From contig CAJHZI010000534.1 in the NCBI GenBank assembly GCA_905160935.1, positions 1 to 64,000 on the forward strand: DNA of 64,000 nucleotides, given 5' to 3'. The position numbers and the translations under genes were made by a program. Under the pieces are notes generated by a model. It searched no databases. It was not told the DNA's origin and saw only the letters and a program-made list of their open reading frames with translations. The DNA is from Enchytraeus crypticus (taxonomy: Eukaryota; Annelida; Clitellata; Enchytraeida; Enchytraeidae). The stretch's first letter is position 1, and each line of letters starts with the position of its first letter. Positions 12,225-32,771 of the stretch are shown here, piece after piece.

Positions 12225-13378
12225 CTATGACTCATACCAGCAATTAGAGTATGACTCCATATCAAACAGTAGATCACGACTACATATCAGCAAACAGATT
12301 ATGACTTAATTTCAGCAATTAGAATATGACTCCAGATCTGTAGTTAGATTATGGGTCTTTATCAGCAATTAGATTATGACTTAATTACAGCAATTAGAAT
12401 ATGACTCCAGATCTGTAGTTATATTATGGGTCTTTATCAGCAATTAGATAGTGACTTAATTTCAGCAATTAGAATATGAATCCATATCTGTAGTTAGATT
12501 ATGACTCCATAGACATTATCAATCTACCTTGACCATTTTTTCATCACCAGACTGACTTTCGTTTAGGACCTTACTTCTTCTCAGCACATTTCTTTCGCAG
12601 ATTGGTCGGGGTGAATTGATCTGTAGTGATGTGTGCTGTTGGGGACGTCCTTGACATCATCCCTGGATGAGGAAACGGACGTTAAACCTTTATTATTATG
12701 ATTATTATTATTATATCTATTATATCTGTAGATAGATTATGAATGCATTTCAGCAATTTGATTATGACTCTATATCATCAATTAGATTATGACTCCATAT
12801 CAGAAATTAGAATATGACTTCAGATCAGAATTTCAATAGTAACTCCATATCAGCAATTAGCTTATGACTCCAAATCAGCACTTAAATGACTCCATTTCAG
12901 CACTTAGATTATGACTCGATATCAGTAATTAGATTATGACTACATACAATATGACTCCATGTCAGCATTTAGATTATAACTCCATAGCAGCAATTCGATT
13001 ATAATTATGACTCCATGTCAGCAATTTTATTATGACGCCATATCAGCACTTATAAAATGACTTCATATTAGCAATTAGATTATGACTCTATATCAGCACT
13101 TGGATTACGACGCCAAATCAGCATTAAAATTATGATTTCATATAAGCATCCAGATTATGACTATATCAGCACTTAGATTATGTCTTTATGCCAGCAATTA
13201 GATTGTGACTCCTTGTCAGCAATTAGATTATGACTCTATATCAGCACTTAGATTATGACTCCTTGTCAGCACTTGAATTATGATTATATCAGCACTTAAG
13301 AGTATGACTTTATATCAGCATTTAGATTATGAGTCCATATCAGCACTTAGAGTATGACTCCTTGTCAGCACTTGGATG
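12225..13378. repeat. About 24-bp minisatellite (ATTAGATTATGACTCCATATCAGCA)
   Basis: Roughly 40 degenerate units of 'agattatgactccatatcagcaatt' span over 1 kb, interrupted near 12510-12720 by a family E SINE. Unit variants carry dinucleotide deletions. No coding frame persists. Confidence 0.9.
12510..12722 (+). mobile_element. ATT-tailed SINE, family E
   Basis: Head 'cagactgactttcgtttaggaccttac', body, then tail 'atgaggaaacggacgttaaaccttt' and (ATT)n. Inserted within the 24-bp minisatellite. Confidence 0.8.
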
Positions 13379-13617
13379 GCAGTAGATAATACATTCACCT
13401 GATAGACAGTTGAGAAGTAAAGCTGATATTAAGTTGACGTCTCCCTCACCTGATAAGCCGTTGATACCACACTGACTTGTAATTCAGTTAATAACGCACT
13501 CACTTGAAATGCGGTTGCTTACACTCTCACTGGATAGTGATGTGTTTATCAACACCCACCTGATAGACAGTTGTTAATTCACATCTGACAGGCATTTGAA
13601 GTAAAGACACATTATAA

Positions 13618-14190
13618 TTATTCATTGAAGTCCAGCCTGTCATTGAACAATGCAACGAAGTCCAGCCTACCACTGAACAAAGCAATGCAGTCCAGCCTGC
13701 TGGTGATCAATTCAATGGAGTCCAGATTTCGGAAAGCAAGAACAGAGATACTGCATGCAGGTTGATAAGAATCATGGTTGATAAGAATCCTGAGTCCTCG
13801 CCCAAAGATTGCAGCAGCCCTTGCAGGAACCCGGAGAACCGTTCAGCTGTAGTTGTCACTTCTTCGCCCTATAAGCGAAGTCTAGGCATACTTGAAAATA
13901 ATATCGCGAAGGGCAAGGAGAAAGCAAAAGCTGCCAAAGTTTCTAAGCCTCAAGAGGGAAGTTGCAGACCTAACAAACCGGATACTACCAAACCGATCCA
14001 TCTGGACAGCATGAAGCCGAGCACAAGTCGCATCGCCAAGAAAAGCAAAAAAGCAATTTGATGAGAGTTCAGATTATGAGGATGATAAGTGGCCTTGCCT
14101 GATCCGTTGTGAGACATTCAGCAGACAAAAGAACCATTGATTCACTGTCAAGTGTGTCACTACTGGGCTGCTAAATCTGGCCTGCACTGC
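13618..14190 (+). pseudogene. Decayed DDE-type transposase C-terminus (pogo/Tigger-like)
   Basis: Open frame 13618-14061 starts with three EVQPxxEQxN repeats, then VVTSSPYKRSLGILENN and a Lys/Ser-rich tail. A frameshift near 14055 restores QFDESSDYEDDKWPCLIRC, and a second shift gives IHCQVCHYWAAKSGLHC. This is the Cys-rich 'CLIC...WIQC..C..WAH..C' tail found in pogo-like transposases. Catalytic domain and upstream part are absent, so it is a fragment with two frameshifts. Confidence 0.65.
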
Positions 14191-14199
14191 TGGAGGAGA

Positions 14200-14456
14200 T
14201 TACGTTACCCCTACGCTATTGAATGTCTTAATAGCGTAGGGGTAACGTCATGAAGTTTTAAATGACAGATCCTGAGGTGAATTGAACTCACGCGGGTTCG
14301 AATGCCAGCCACGCTGATCTGAGTGTAAAATCTCGGACATTCACTGGTCTGGTTATGCGGAAAATGAACTAATTAAACTGCTTAACGGTTTAATCAAGTA
14401 GTTTAAAAGTGATAGATATCGACATTGTTGATCGTTTCACTGTAATACGTGTTTAC
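14200..14456 (+). mobile_element. tRNA-derived SINE, family B, with inverted head fragment
   Basis: A nearly full-length + copy from about 14222, with B box 'gggttcgaatgcc' and tail 'gtaatacgtgtttac'. It is preceded by an inverted about 20-bp copy of its own head, so 'acgttacccctacgctatt' and its complement form a hairpin. Confidence 0.82.
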
Positions 14457-15136
14457 ATTATTGTATAATGCCCCAATTGCAACTCTGACGATGATGACAT
14501 GTAGATTTTTGTATAAAGACTGTATATGGTATACATGGGCAATTTACCCCGAGGCAGGGGCAATTAAGATATTTCATATTTTTTCAAAGAAATATGATTT
14601 TTGTAGAACATTGTTCTGATGTATGACATGGTACATTAAATTATCAATCATTCAAACTTAGCTGGATGCTTGTTATTCCAAATAATATTTGAACTAAGCC
14701 ATATTTTGCTCAAGGTGGGCGACATTCTCAACCCTACCCTAACTCAATTGCATCGGAGCTTGCAATTTGTCCACCTCTGCTTACTTTATCAAACGGTATC
14801 GAATCATACTCTACCAAATGGTATCGGATCATACAAGTCGCATACGTACGGTATGCGTACTCTCCCAACGGTATCGTTATGGAGAATGGCATGCAAAAAA
14901 CCGAACCGTAAAAGCGCCCAGAAGAAGTAGACGATTAAAGAAGGAGTCATGCTTTATGCCGTCATCTTTTAATCAACATCCTGTTCTCCATATTTACAAA
15001 TACCTTATCGACTAAAGCTAAATCAAAGTAGGATCGGGACTAAATATTGAAGAAAAAAATCGTCAAAATTCAACATTTCAGTGAATTTATTTGGGGCCAT
15101 CTAATATCTCCGATCCGGATTATTTCTTTCTGTGAA
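14457..15136. other. DDAH 5' flank
   Basis: Region upstream of the DDAH start. It probably holds the promoter and 5' UTR, but no TATA box, initiator or CpG cluster is convincing. 'caacggtatcg' repeats loosely near 14795-14870. Confidence 0.45.
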
Positions 15137-25533
<10,397 letters not shown>

Positions 25534-25840
25534 ACCGGCTGAACCTGCACCGTTTCTGGTCCCGATTATTGACCAACAAACGATTGAAAACCAACGTGAA
25601 AAATCCCTTCTGTCTATTTTGGCGGTGACTTTCTAATCATCATGGCTCATGTTGAATGTCTAAAATCGGTCCACCAGAGTGGGTTTTATTCTCCAAAATT
25701 CAGAGTCCTAGTGCAATTTTGAAACGCTTGAATTCCCTTGTTTTAAGCTAAATTTTATCTCTTTGGCCTCTCTCACTCCACGTTTGGACCTTAATATTAG
25801 TGGTTTTTGAAATGTAGTGATTGATAAAGTTGTATTGTAT
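25534..25840. other. DDAH 3' flank
   Basis: Probable 3' UTR start. No canonical AATAAA signal was found close by; an ATTAAA occurs near 26574. Confidence 0.4.
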
Positions 25841-25844
25841 TTGT

Positions 25845-26110
25845 GCCTGTGATCTGTGCATGCCTGTGATCTGTGCATGCCTGTGATCTGTGCATGCCTG
25901 TGATCTGTGCATGCCTGTGATCTGTGCATGCAGATTTGTGCATGCCTGTGATCTGTGCATGCACATTTGTACATGCTTGTGATCTGTGCGTGTAGATTTG
26001 TGCATGCCTGTGATCTGTGCATGCACATTTGTACATGCTTGTGATCTGTGCGTGTAGATTTGTGCATGCCTGTGATCTGTGCGTGTACATTTGTGCATGC
26101 TTGTGTGTGT
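25845..26110. repeat. 17/34-bp minisatellite (CATGCCTGTGATCTGTG)
   Basis: Five tight 17-bp units, then 32- to 34-bp higher-order variants with 'agatttgtgcatgcctgtgatctgtgcgtgt'. It is probably in or near the DDAH 3' UTR. The antisense frames, with their Cys/His pattern ACTDHRHAQ, mimic a zinc finger but are repeat artefacts. Confidence 0.92.
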
Positions 26111-26234
26111 GTTAGCCTATGATCGTATGTATCTGCACTGTGTACGGAGTCAAGTTTAACGTCAGTTTCTTGTTATGAAGAGATATGATCAGGTATGTCT
26201 GAATAGCCCAGATTTTGAATTACTAAGCTCTGGT

Positions 26235-26312
26235 TTTGCCATGTCTTTGACATTGCCTTTTGGAGAAAAATTGGACGTTAAATCCCTATTGGTTGATTGA
26301 TTGATTGACTTT
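26235..26312 (+). mobile_element. TTGA-tailed SINE, family D
   Basis: 'gtctttgacattgccttttggagaaaaattggacgttaaatccctattggttgattgattg'. Confidence 0.75.
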
Positions 26313-27490
26313 TGGACTAGACAGACTAGACGACTGACACAGACGACAGACGAGTAGTAGACTGTCGTATCATCCCATATTGTTGAGTATGTGCCGTGAA
26401 TGTTGGTTTAAAGTTGGTTTAGCATTTGAGTATTACTAGTTAATTCATCATCATCATCTAACCTTGAGACCCTGTTCATCTAGTGTCAGATACTGTACGG
26501 TAATGTATTGATGGTAATCACTTCATTGAGGTTGCTGTGCAATATATTTGATAATCATGTCCAAATGTGCGATATTAAAATTGATTTCTACATCCTCTGA
26601 CGACTGCAAGTATGCCTAAGAGGCGACCAATTGTATACGACTAATTAACAATTGGACTTTTTGCGCGATAATCATGATCAATTTCAATACTGTTAAGTTA
26701 ATATTAGTCGAGTAGTATTATAAGTTAATCCTTTGACGACTGCAGGTGTTTTAAGAGCTGATAGACGCAGATACAGTAGCAGTGTAGTGTTGTAGTCGTG
26801 TAGCAACAACAACAACACGACAACATCGAGCATGCAGTGTTGTGCGTAGATTTTGCATGACGGACCAATCAGTTGCTCGGTTTTTAATTTAGTCACTTTA
26901 AATTCTCTGAGGTCTAGCTTGATGCACCCATTGTGGTGTTTGACTTCTATAAAGCTCCACACTTAGAGGTTACAAGAGAGCCACCGTTGTGTCCTTACTA
27001 TATGTCCCTGATATCACTCTTCGTTGATCCTGACGTTAAATCTTCATTGTATAAAGATTTAACGTTGCTGTGTAGCTGAGTTGTATGGAAAAGTTATCAA
27101 CTCTTTTTTACGCTAATATATCTCGACTTTTTTCATAATTATTTATGTATTATAAATACAATTTTATTTAATTTAATTTAACGTATATTGCTATATAATT
27201 AAAATGTATTAATATTTTAATTTAATCCATTATCCATTTACCGGTCCTGTCGGATGTTTTGCACAGTGATTGATTCGGCCAGGAACCTGACGCACGTGAT
27301 TGCCTCGAGAATTTCAGATGTCGAGTATGACTATTAGTAGGCGTAGTTAGATCAATGTCATACTCGTTCAAAACGGTTCAGTTATCGTTGATATTGAAAC
27401 GAGTGTGGCTGAGGTTCTTTTCGAATTAATTCGACCGACTGATAGATTCTACTGTGTAGTGTATTTAAGGAATGCCGTTCTCTTTATTTT
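26313..27490. other. Intergenic stretch
   Basis: Unique-looking AT-rich sequence. No coding frame, SINE or tandem repeat supported. Confidence 0.5.
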
Positions 27491-27496
27491 TGAATG

Positions 27497-27752
27497 TCTC
27501 AATAGCGCAGTGGTTAGAAGCGTAAGGTAACGTCATGAAGTTATAAATGCCAGATCCTGAGATGAATTGAACTCTCATGGGTTCGAATCCCAGCCGCGCT
27601 TATCTGAGAGTAAAATTTCGGATATTCTCTGGAATTGTTATGTGGAAATTTACTAAATTGCCTAACGGTTTGAACATGTGGTATTTAAAGTGATAGATAT
27701 CGACATAGTTGATCATTTCACTATAGTGTGTGTTTACTTTATTGTATTTAAG
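27497..27752 (+). mobile_element. tRNA-derived SINE, family B, full length
   Basis: A box 'aatagcgcagtggttag', B box 'gggttcgaatccc', body 'ccgcgcttatctgagagtaaaat', end 'gatagatatcgacatagttgatcatttcac'. The cleanest family B copy. Confidence 0.9.
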
Positions 27753-28440
27753 GAATTCCGTTCTCTTTACTAATTACTTGATGGGCTCTCTATGCTGCTT
27801 CAGTCACTGGTTTAAAATTCCGGCCGGGTTTGTGTTTGAAATCCGGTTCCGTCGGATTTGAAAAATCAAATACAGTACACCCCTACTACGAACATATCTT
27901 ATGCAGTTTCTCCAACAGTAGGCTATCCAATGCGTACAGTTGGACTAAGCTTCTTCCGGTTATTCCTATGAATTGAAAAAGTTAAATATGACTAAATTCT
28001 TATTCCCCTGACTTTTACTTTTCTCAAATTGGTTTAATGATTATTTAAAGTGGGGGTCTGTGTTCCCCAGGCTCTCAATTTTTGAGGTGCCTGCTAGGGG
28101 CCCGTATAAGGTACCAGAAGATCTGTAAATACAATACAGGGGGGTCTGAAAATTTCATAACGTTCACATAGCTCTCAGTTCCCACTCTAGCCACTGGCTT
28201 CAGGCTAACTATATTTGCGAACATTTATACTGTTAACACTGTATTGTCGTTATATTGTACGTTTCAGTGAGATTTTACTTTCTAACTAGTTCGCCCTGGA
28301 TTCGAACCGACAAGAGTTTCATTGGTTTAATAATACTTTGTTCTGTTAACCCTGAGTTATCATTGTGTTGTGGATGTTGTAGAGATATTTAATTTGTATA
28401 AGGCCTAGCATTATTTAGTATTCGTTATTAATTATTAATT
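27753..28440. other. Intergenic stretch
   Basis: No gene, SINE or tandem repeat recognised. Confidence 0.5.
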
Positions 28441-28445
28441 TACAT

Positions 28446-28962
28446 TTTATGTCATTGACATTAATTTAAATCTGATGTCCTTGACATTAATTTACATTTA
28501 ATGTCCTTGACATTAATTTACATATGATGTCCTTGACATTAATTTACATATGATGTCCTTGACATTAATTTACATTTAATGTCCTTGACATTAATTTAAT
28601 CTGATGTCCTTGACATTAATTTACATTTAATGTCCTTGACATTAATTTACATATGATGTCCTTGACATTAATTTACATTTAATGTCCTTGACATTAATTT
28701 ACATATGATGTCCTTGACATTAATTTACATTTAATGTCCTTGACATTAATTTACATTTGATGTCCTTGACATTAATTTACATTTAATGTCCTTGACATTA
28801 ATTTACATATGATGTCCTTGACATTAATTTACATTTAATGTCCTTGACATTAATTTACATATGATGTCCTTGACATTAATTTACAGTTAATGTCCTTAAC
28901 ATTAATTTACATTTAATGTCCTTGCCATTAGTTTACACTTATTGTCCTTGACATTAATATTT
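28446..28962. repeat. 26-bp minisatellite (ATTAATTTACATTTAATGTCCTTGAC)
   Basis: About 20 units, alternating ttacatttaatg and ttacatatgatg variants. The block ends directly in 'ttgatgacgaactgggcgttaaatc', a family D tail, so the unit core 'gatgtccttgacatt' is SINE sequence. Confidence 0.93.
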
Positions 28963-29012
28963 GATGACGAACTGGGCGTTAAATCATCTCATTGATTGAT
29001 TGGTTGACGGTA
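28955..29012 (+). mobile_element. Family D SINE tail at the minisatellite edge
   Basis: 'gatgacgaactgggcgttaaatcatctcattgattgattgg'. Confidence 0.7.
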
Positions 29013-29404
29013 TTGATTTTATCGGCCTATAAGTCTAACTGTTCATCTGATATTTGCTTAATTTAGCTTCTTATTAATGGATATTTTCCCGTTAGATAAA
29101 TACTGTTTCTTATTTATGAATGTAGTTATTTAATTATTGGTAATTGTTTAGCCTTAGTGTAAGCACTACTATGTTTTTTTGTAATTGTCTGGACTTATAA
29201 AAATGATTTTTCTGTACATTTCTATGAATTAAGAAAGGTATATTAATATTGTTATGCGGAAATGGACTTTATGCGTAGCTTTGAATTTTGTAAACCTTTA
29301 TTTGATCGTCGTGCAATCGTGTGAAAAACGAATCAATTGTAAGTTGTCGTTGAGAGAGAAAGAGGGAGAGAGAGAGAGGTAAACTAAGAGGCAGAGTGAT
29401 AGAT

Positions 29405-29546
29405 AAAGCTGGTAAATCTAATGTTAACGTCAGTTTCCTCATTCGAAAGCGATGTCAGTGACGGGCGAGCCCAGGATTTGAACCCCGCACTTACTGATCC
29501 GCGGTCGAATATCTTGCCGACATCGCCACTGGCACCAGCCAGATAG
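29405..29546 (-). mobile_element. tRNA-derived SINE, family A, full length
   Basis: Complement of head 'ggctggtgccagtggcgatgtcggcaag', B box 'ggtttcaaatcc'-type and family tail; next to a GA-rich run. Confidence 0.88.
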
Positions 29547-29854
29547 ATTCAGATAGAAGAGAGATGTTCTGCTATCGGGGTCTAAATCGTTTTATGAAGA
29601 TGAAATTGATGCTATACTTAGTGTTAGGTAGTAGTTTCGTAAGTGTATACGTTAAGTATAATATCAGGAGAAGCTCAAGTAGTGTGTAAGTACTGTTGTA
29701 GCTTGAGTAGTTGTGATGTAATTAGATTCGGAGGTCAAGTTTTGTTATATGAATGGACGCTGCGTGATTAATTACGGCAAGAAGATTAACGTTTATTAGA
29801 TTGTGACTTGGTGTTTTTGTTCTAAGTTACTTGTGTTAATTGTGATGGGTATAA

Positions 29855-29972
29855 AAAGTAAACACGCATTATAGTGAATAATCAACTATGTTGATATCTA
29901 TCACTTTTTAATACCACATGTTTAATCCGTTAGGCAATTTAGTCCATTTTCCGTGTAGCCAGTCCAGTGAAT
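29855..29972 (-). mobile_element. tRNA-derived SINE, family B, 3' half
   Basis: Complement of 'ctggctacacggaaaatggactaaattgcctaacgg ... gatagatatcaacatagttg'. The tRNA head is missing. Confidence 0.8.
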
Positions 29973-29989
29973 GTCAATAATAATAAATA

Positions 29990-30190
29990 ATGGGTATGGC
30001 GTCTGCTGATGCAGCGTCAGCAAGAGATGTCCCTGACATTGTCTTTTGGCGAGGAACCGGAGGTTAAATTCTTGATTGATTGATTGACTGATTTACTGAC
30101 TAATTGATTGATCGATTGACTGATTTACTGATTTATTTATTGATTGATTCAATTGATTGACTGATTGACTCGTCCCTGATGCCGTCATTG
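29990..30190 (+). mobile_element. TTGA-tailed SINE, family D, with expanded tail
   Basis: 'gcgtcagcaagagatgtccctgacattgtcttttggcgaggaaccggaggttaaattc' then over 100 bp of TTGA/TTTA repeat. Confidence 0.8.
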
Positions 30191-30305
30191 AGCTATGAGC
30201 CGAGATTTAAATCCGTTTATTGATGATTTGATTGGTTACCTCTTAAGAAAACTAGTCACAAATTGTAATTCTATTAAAAAATAGCATATAATAAGATAAT
30301 GATAG

Positions 30306-30308
<3 letters not shown>

Positions 30309-30382
<74 letters not shown>
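30309..30382. repeat. (AT)n microsatellite
   Basis: About 74 bp of AT dinucleotides. Confidence 0.97.
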
Positions 30383-30383
<1 letters not shown>

Positions 30384-30639
30384 CCTAATAATATTGTAAT
30401 ATAAAAAATTATAATTTTATTTTACAAAATAGTGCGAAAGTGACAATTGGTGAAAAATCGCAATGCACTTTCAAGACATAGTCTACAATGCCCCTTCAAA
30501 AATATCTAGTGCATTTTGACTCCACAGTAAAAGCTCTATGCATTTAGCATCTCTCACCCCGTAATAACTTTTTTCTGAGAGGAGACCTAGGCCTATATGT
30601 GATACCATGCCTGAAATAAATTCACTCGAAATTCTGAAA

Positions 30640-30652
30640 TCACTACTCGCTC

Positions 30653-30698
<46 letters not shown>

Positions 30699-30925
30699 AC
30701 TAACAGTTCACTGCTTACTGGCAGGTCCATGGTATATAACGCCTTCAATCATCTCTATCCTCTACTTTCCTCTTGCAGTTCACATACGAGTGGATGTTTA
30801 AATCATCTAACATTCCTTTTGATATAGCATTATTCTTGAAGGATTCGGCTTATGTTGAGGTGGGCCCCCTATGCCTCCCTCAGTTTCGAAAAAAATTTAC
30901 TGGGCAGGGGCGTCATTTCCTGAGA
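30640..30925 (+). mobile_element. Repeat family F, long copy with (CT)n head
   Basis: (CT)n at 30650-30697, 'cagttcactgcttactggcaggtccatggtatataacgcc', 'cacatacgagtggatgtttaaatcatctaac' and 'tgaggtgggccccctatgcctccctcag'. Confidence 0.8.
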
Positions 30926-31290
30926 AAACAATCCTGTCTACCCAATATATCTATTCTACTCATGCAGTTATATTTGCACTAGATTTCTTTACTTAGGATC
31001 TTTTACTCTTTTTACTTGCTCGTCTGCTAAAGCTAGCTTTGGTTCACTACAGCTCAATGTAGTCTTTGACGACAGTAATTTTAAAATTGTTGTTATTATT
31101 GTTACAATATAATTAGGTAGCATTCCTGAACGCTGTGAACTAGTAGGAAACCTTTAAAAGCTGTAGAGCCGATGTTAGTGTCATCCCCGAATTGATACCT
31201 GAGACGGGAAAACCCAGGACCAAATGTAAATCTTAATTGAAATTAAACCCACAATCAAATTTAGAAATGCGCCTATAAATTTATAAATAC
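30926..31290. other. Intergenic stretch
   Basis: Nothing certain; 31165-31230 has faint similarity to a SINE A tail. Confidence 0.4.
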
Positions 31291-31291
31291 G

Positions 31292-31600
31292 CTCTAATCT
31301 ATGATCTATGTTATACCGTACCGCTGTATTCTATGCTTTACTATGATCTACCGTACCGCTGAATTCTATGCTCTACTATGATATACCGTACTGCTGCATT
31401 CAATGCTCTACTATGATATACCGTACCGCTGCATTCTATGCTCTACTATGATATACCGTACCGCTCGATTCTATGCTCCACTATGATATACCGTACCGCT
31501 TGATTCTGTGTTCTACTTGTGATATACCGTACTACTGAATTCTATGCTCTACTGTGATACACCGTACCGCTCTAATCTATACTTTATACAGTACCACTGC
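31292..31600. repeat. About 39-bp minisatellite (GATATACCGTACCGCTGCATTCTATGCTCTACTAT)
   Basis: Seven to eight degenerate units containing ataccgtaccgct and attctatgctctact. Confidence 0.88.
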
Positions 31601-31689
31601 ATTCTTTTGCAAAAACGAGAGGTAGGGGAACGCATTCAGTCCCCCTGCGATCTCCTCCACTTTAACTACCGCTTACAATTGTAAACGAG

Positions 31690-31960
31690 CTTCCCTTATA
31701 TCCCGATTTATAATCAGGGCCAGGCTACGAATTGATGTTCCTTTCATTATCATATCTCTGTCTCACACGTTAAAATCTTTTCTCTTAAGCTTATTAGACA
31801 ATTTTGAAGAAATTTCTGTAGCCTATAGCACTTGCTAGTAACCGAATGCACTTTCAGACTTTAGTTTGGATCTTAATTACTGCTTTGTCATCTTTTGCGA
31901 TACGCACAGTAGGCCTACAGCCCACGGTTGGTCTGTTATTCTAGAACACAGCCGTATAAA
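31690..31960 (+). mobile_element. Repeat family C copy
   Basis: 'ataatcagggccaggctacgaattgatgttcc', 'gcacttgctagtaaccgaatgcactttcag' and tail 'gatacgcacagtaggcctacagcccacggttggtctg'. Diverged. Confidence 0.7.
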
Positions 31961-31962
31961 CT

Positions 31963-31963
31963 G

Positions 31964-32016
<53 letters not shown>
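31963..32016. repeat. (AT)n microsatellite
   Basis: About 54 bp of AT dinucleotides. Confidence 0.97.
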
Positions 32017-32017
<1 letters not shown>

Positions 32018-32469
32018 CTGAAAATAGTATAAAATACCTGTATATACTTCACAAGTGCATGTGAGTTAACCAAATCCTAATGAAAAGTCCATATATCATA
32101 CATTCATATATAGACATTCTGCTCATATATCATACATTCTGCTTTCGCGCTCCTTACACATACTCGATAAACAATTAAGTCAATCTCTTCTCAAAATGCA
32201 ATGCCTATTGTCCATACCTTAATGTTTTTAATATCCTTTTTGGACGTTTGCGAGGTATGGCATCTTCGAAAAGATTTAACTTCTGTCATCTCATCTAATT
32301 GAAAAATAGGCCGTTATTTTTTAAACCTAATTACCTAATTATTGAAAAATATTAGACATTTACTACCAAAGCATGTTCTTGCCAAATTCTTCGGCACAAA
32401 CTATCACATTATTTACACTATTGTTGTTGTAGTTTTCGTACTGGCGACGCTGATACTTTTGTTAGGGAA
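32017..32469. other. KMT2 5' flank
   Basis: Probable promoter region of KMT2. No TATA box or CpG cluster is clear. Confidence 0.4.
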
Positions 32470-32496
32470 ATGGCAGCAGTAGAATTAAGCGCTTAA
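32470..32496 (+). promoter_or_regulatory. Upstream ORF in the probable 5' UTR of KMT2
   Basis: ATG GCA GCA GTA GAA TTA AGC GCT TAA (MAAVELSA) ends 11 nt before the main ATG at 32508. Its context is gaaATGG, with G at -3 and G at +4. If the transcript starts upstream, this short ORF could reduce initiation at the main start. The transcript start is not known. Confidence 0.5.
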
Positions 32497-32507
32497 CAAG
32501 AACAAAA

Positions 32508-32771
32508 ATGGCGGACGATGTTATTGTTTTTGATGATGCTAGTTGCAATGTTTCAAACTTCACACCGCCTAACTTAATGTCGCTTGCTAATGTTAGGATA
32601 TCTGGGCTTGGACGGCCTGCAGGGATTTGCAATAGGCTCGTCCGAGACTCAGCCAGTCGTGGGCGGATTAGAATTGAAACCATAGGTGATTCAAAATTTC
32701 AACTTCTTATGAAAATCCATGAAAATCTACGGAATATAAACGATTTAATCGGAGATAGTAGTTCAGAAGAG
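32508..32771 (+). CDS. KMT2A: KMT2 exon 1 (residues 1-88)
   Basis: [18 protein letters not shown] is the proposed N-terminus, with a strong aaaATGG start context. Downstream [19 protein letters not shown] resembles the human segment FDAALQVSAAIGTNLRRFRA. Ends SSSEE at donor GTATGT, phase 0. No convincing menin-binding motif was seen. The start is inferred from frame and context. Confidence 0.82.

Noticed and set aside
25708..26098. Antisense frames with repeated Cys/His spacing that look like a zinc-finger protein
   Set aside because: The pattern comes from a 17-bp tandem repeat read in three frames; all three frames are open, which is a repeat signature and not coding selection.
28446..28962. 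Regularly spaced repeats resembling a CRISPR array
   Set aside because: Units are contiguous with no unique spacers, the DNA is eukaryotic, and the unit derives from a SINE.
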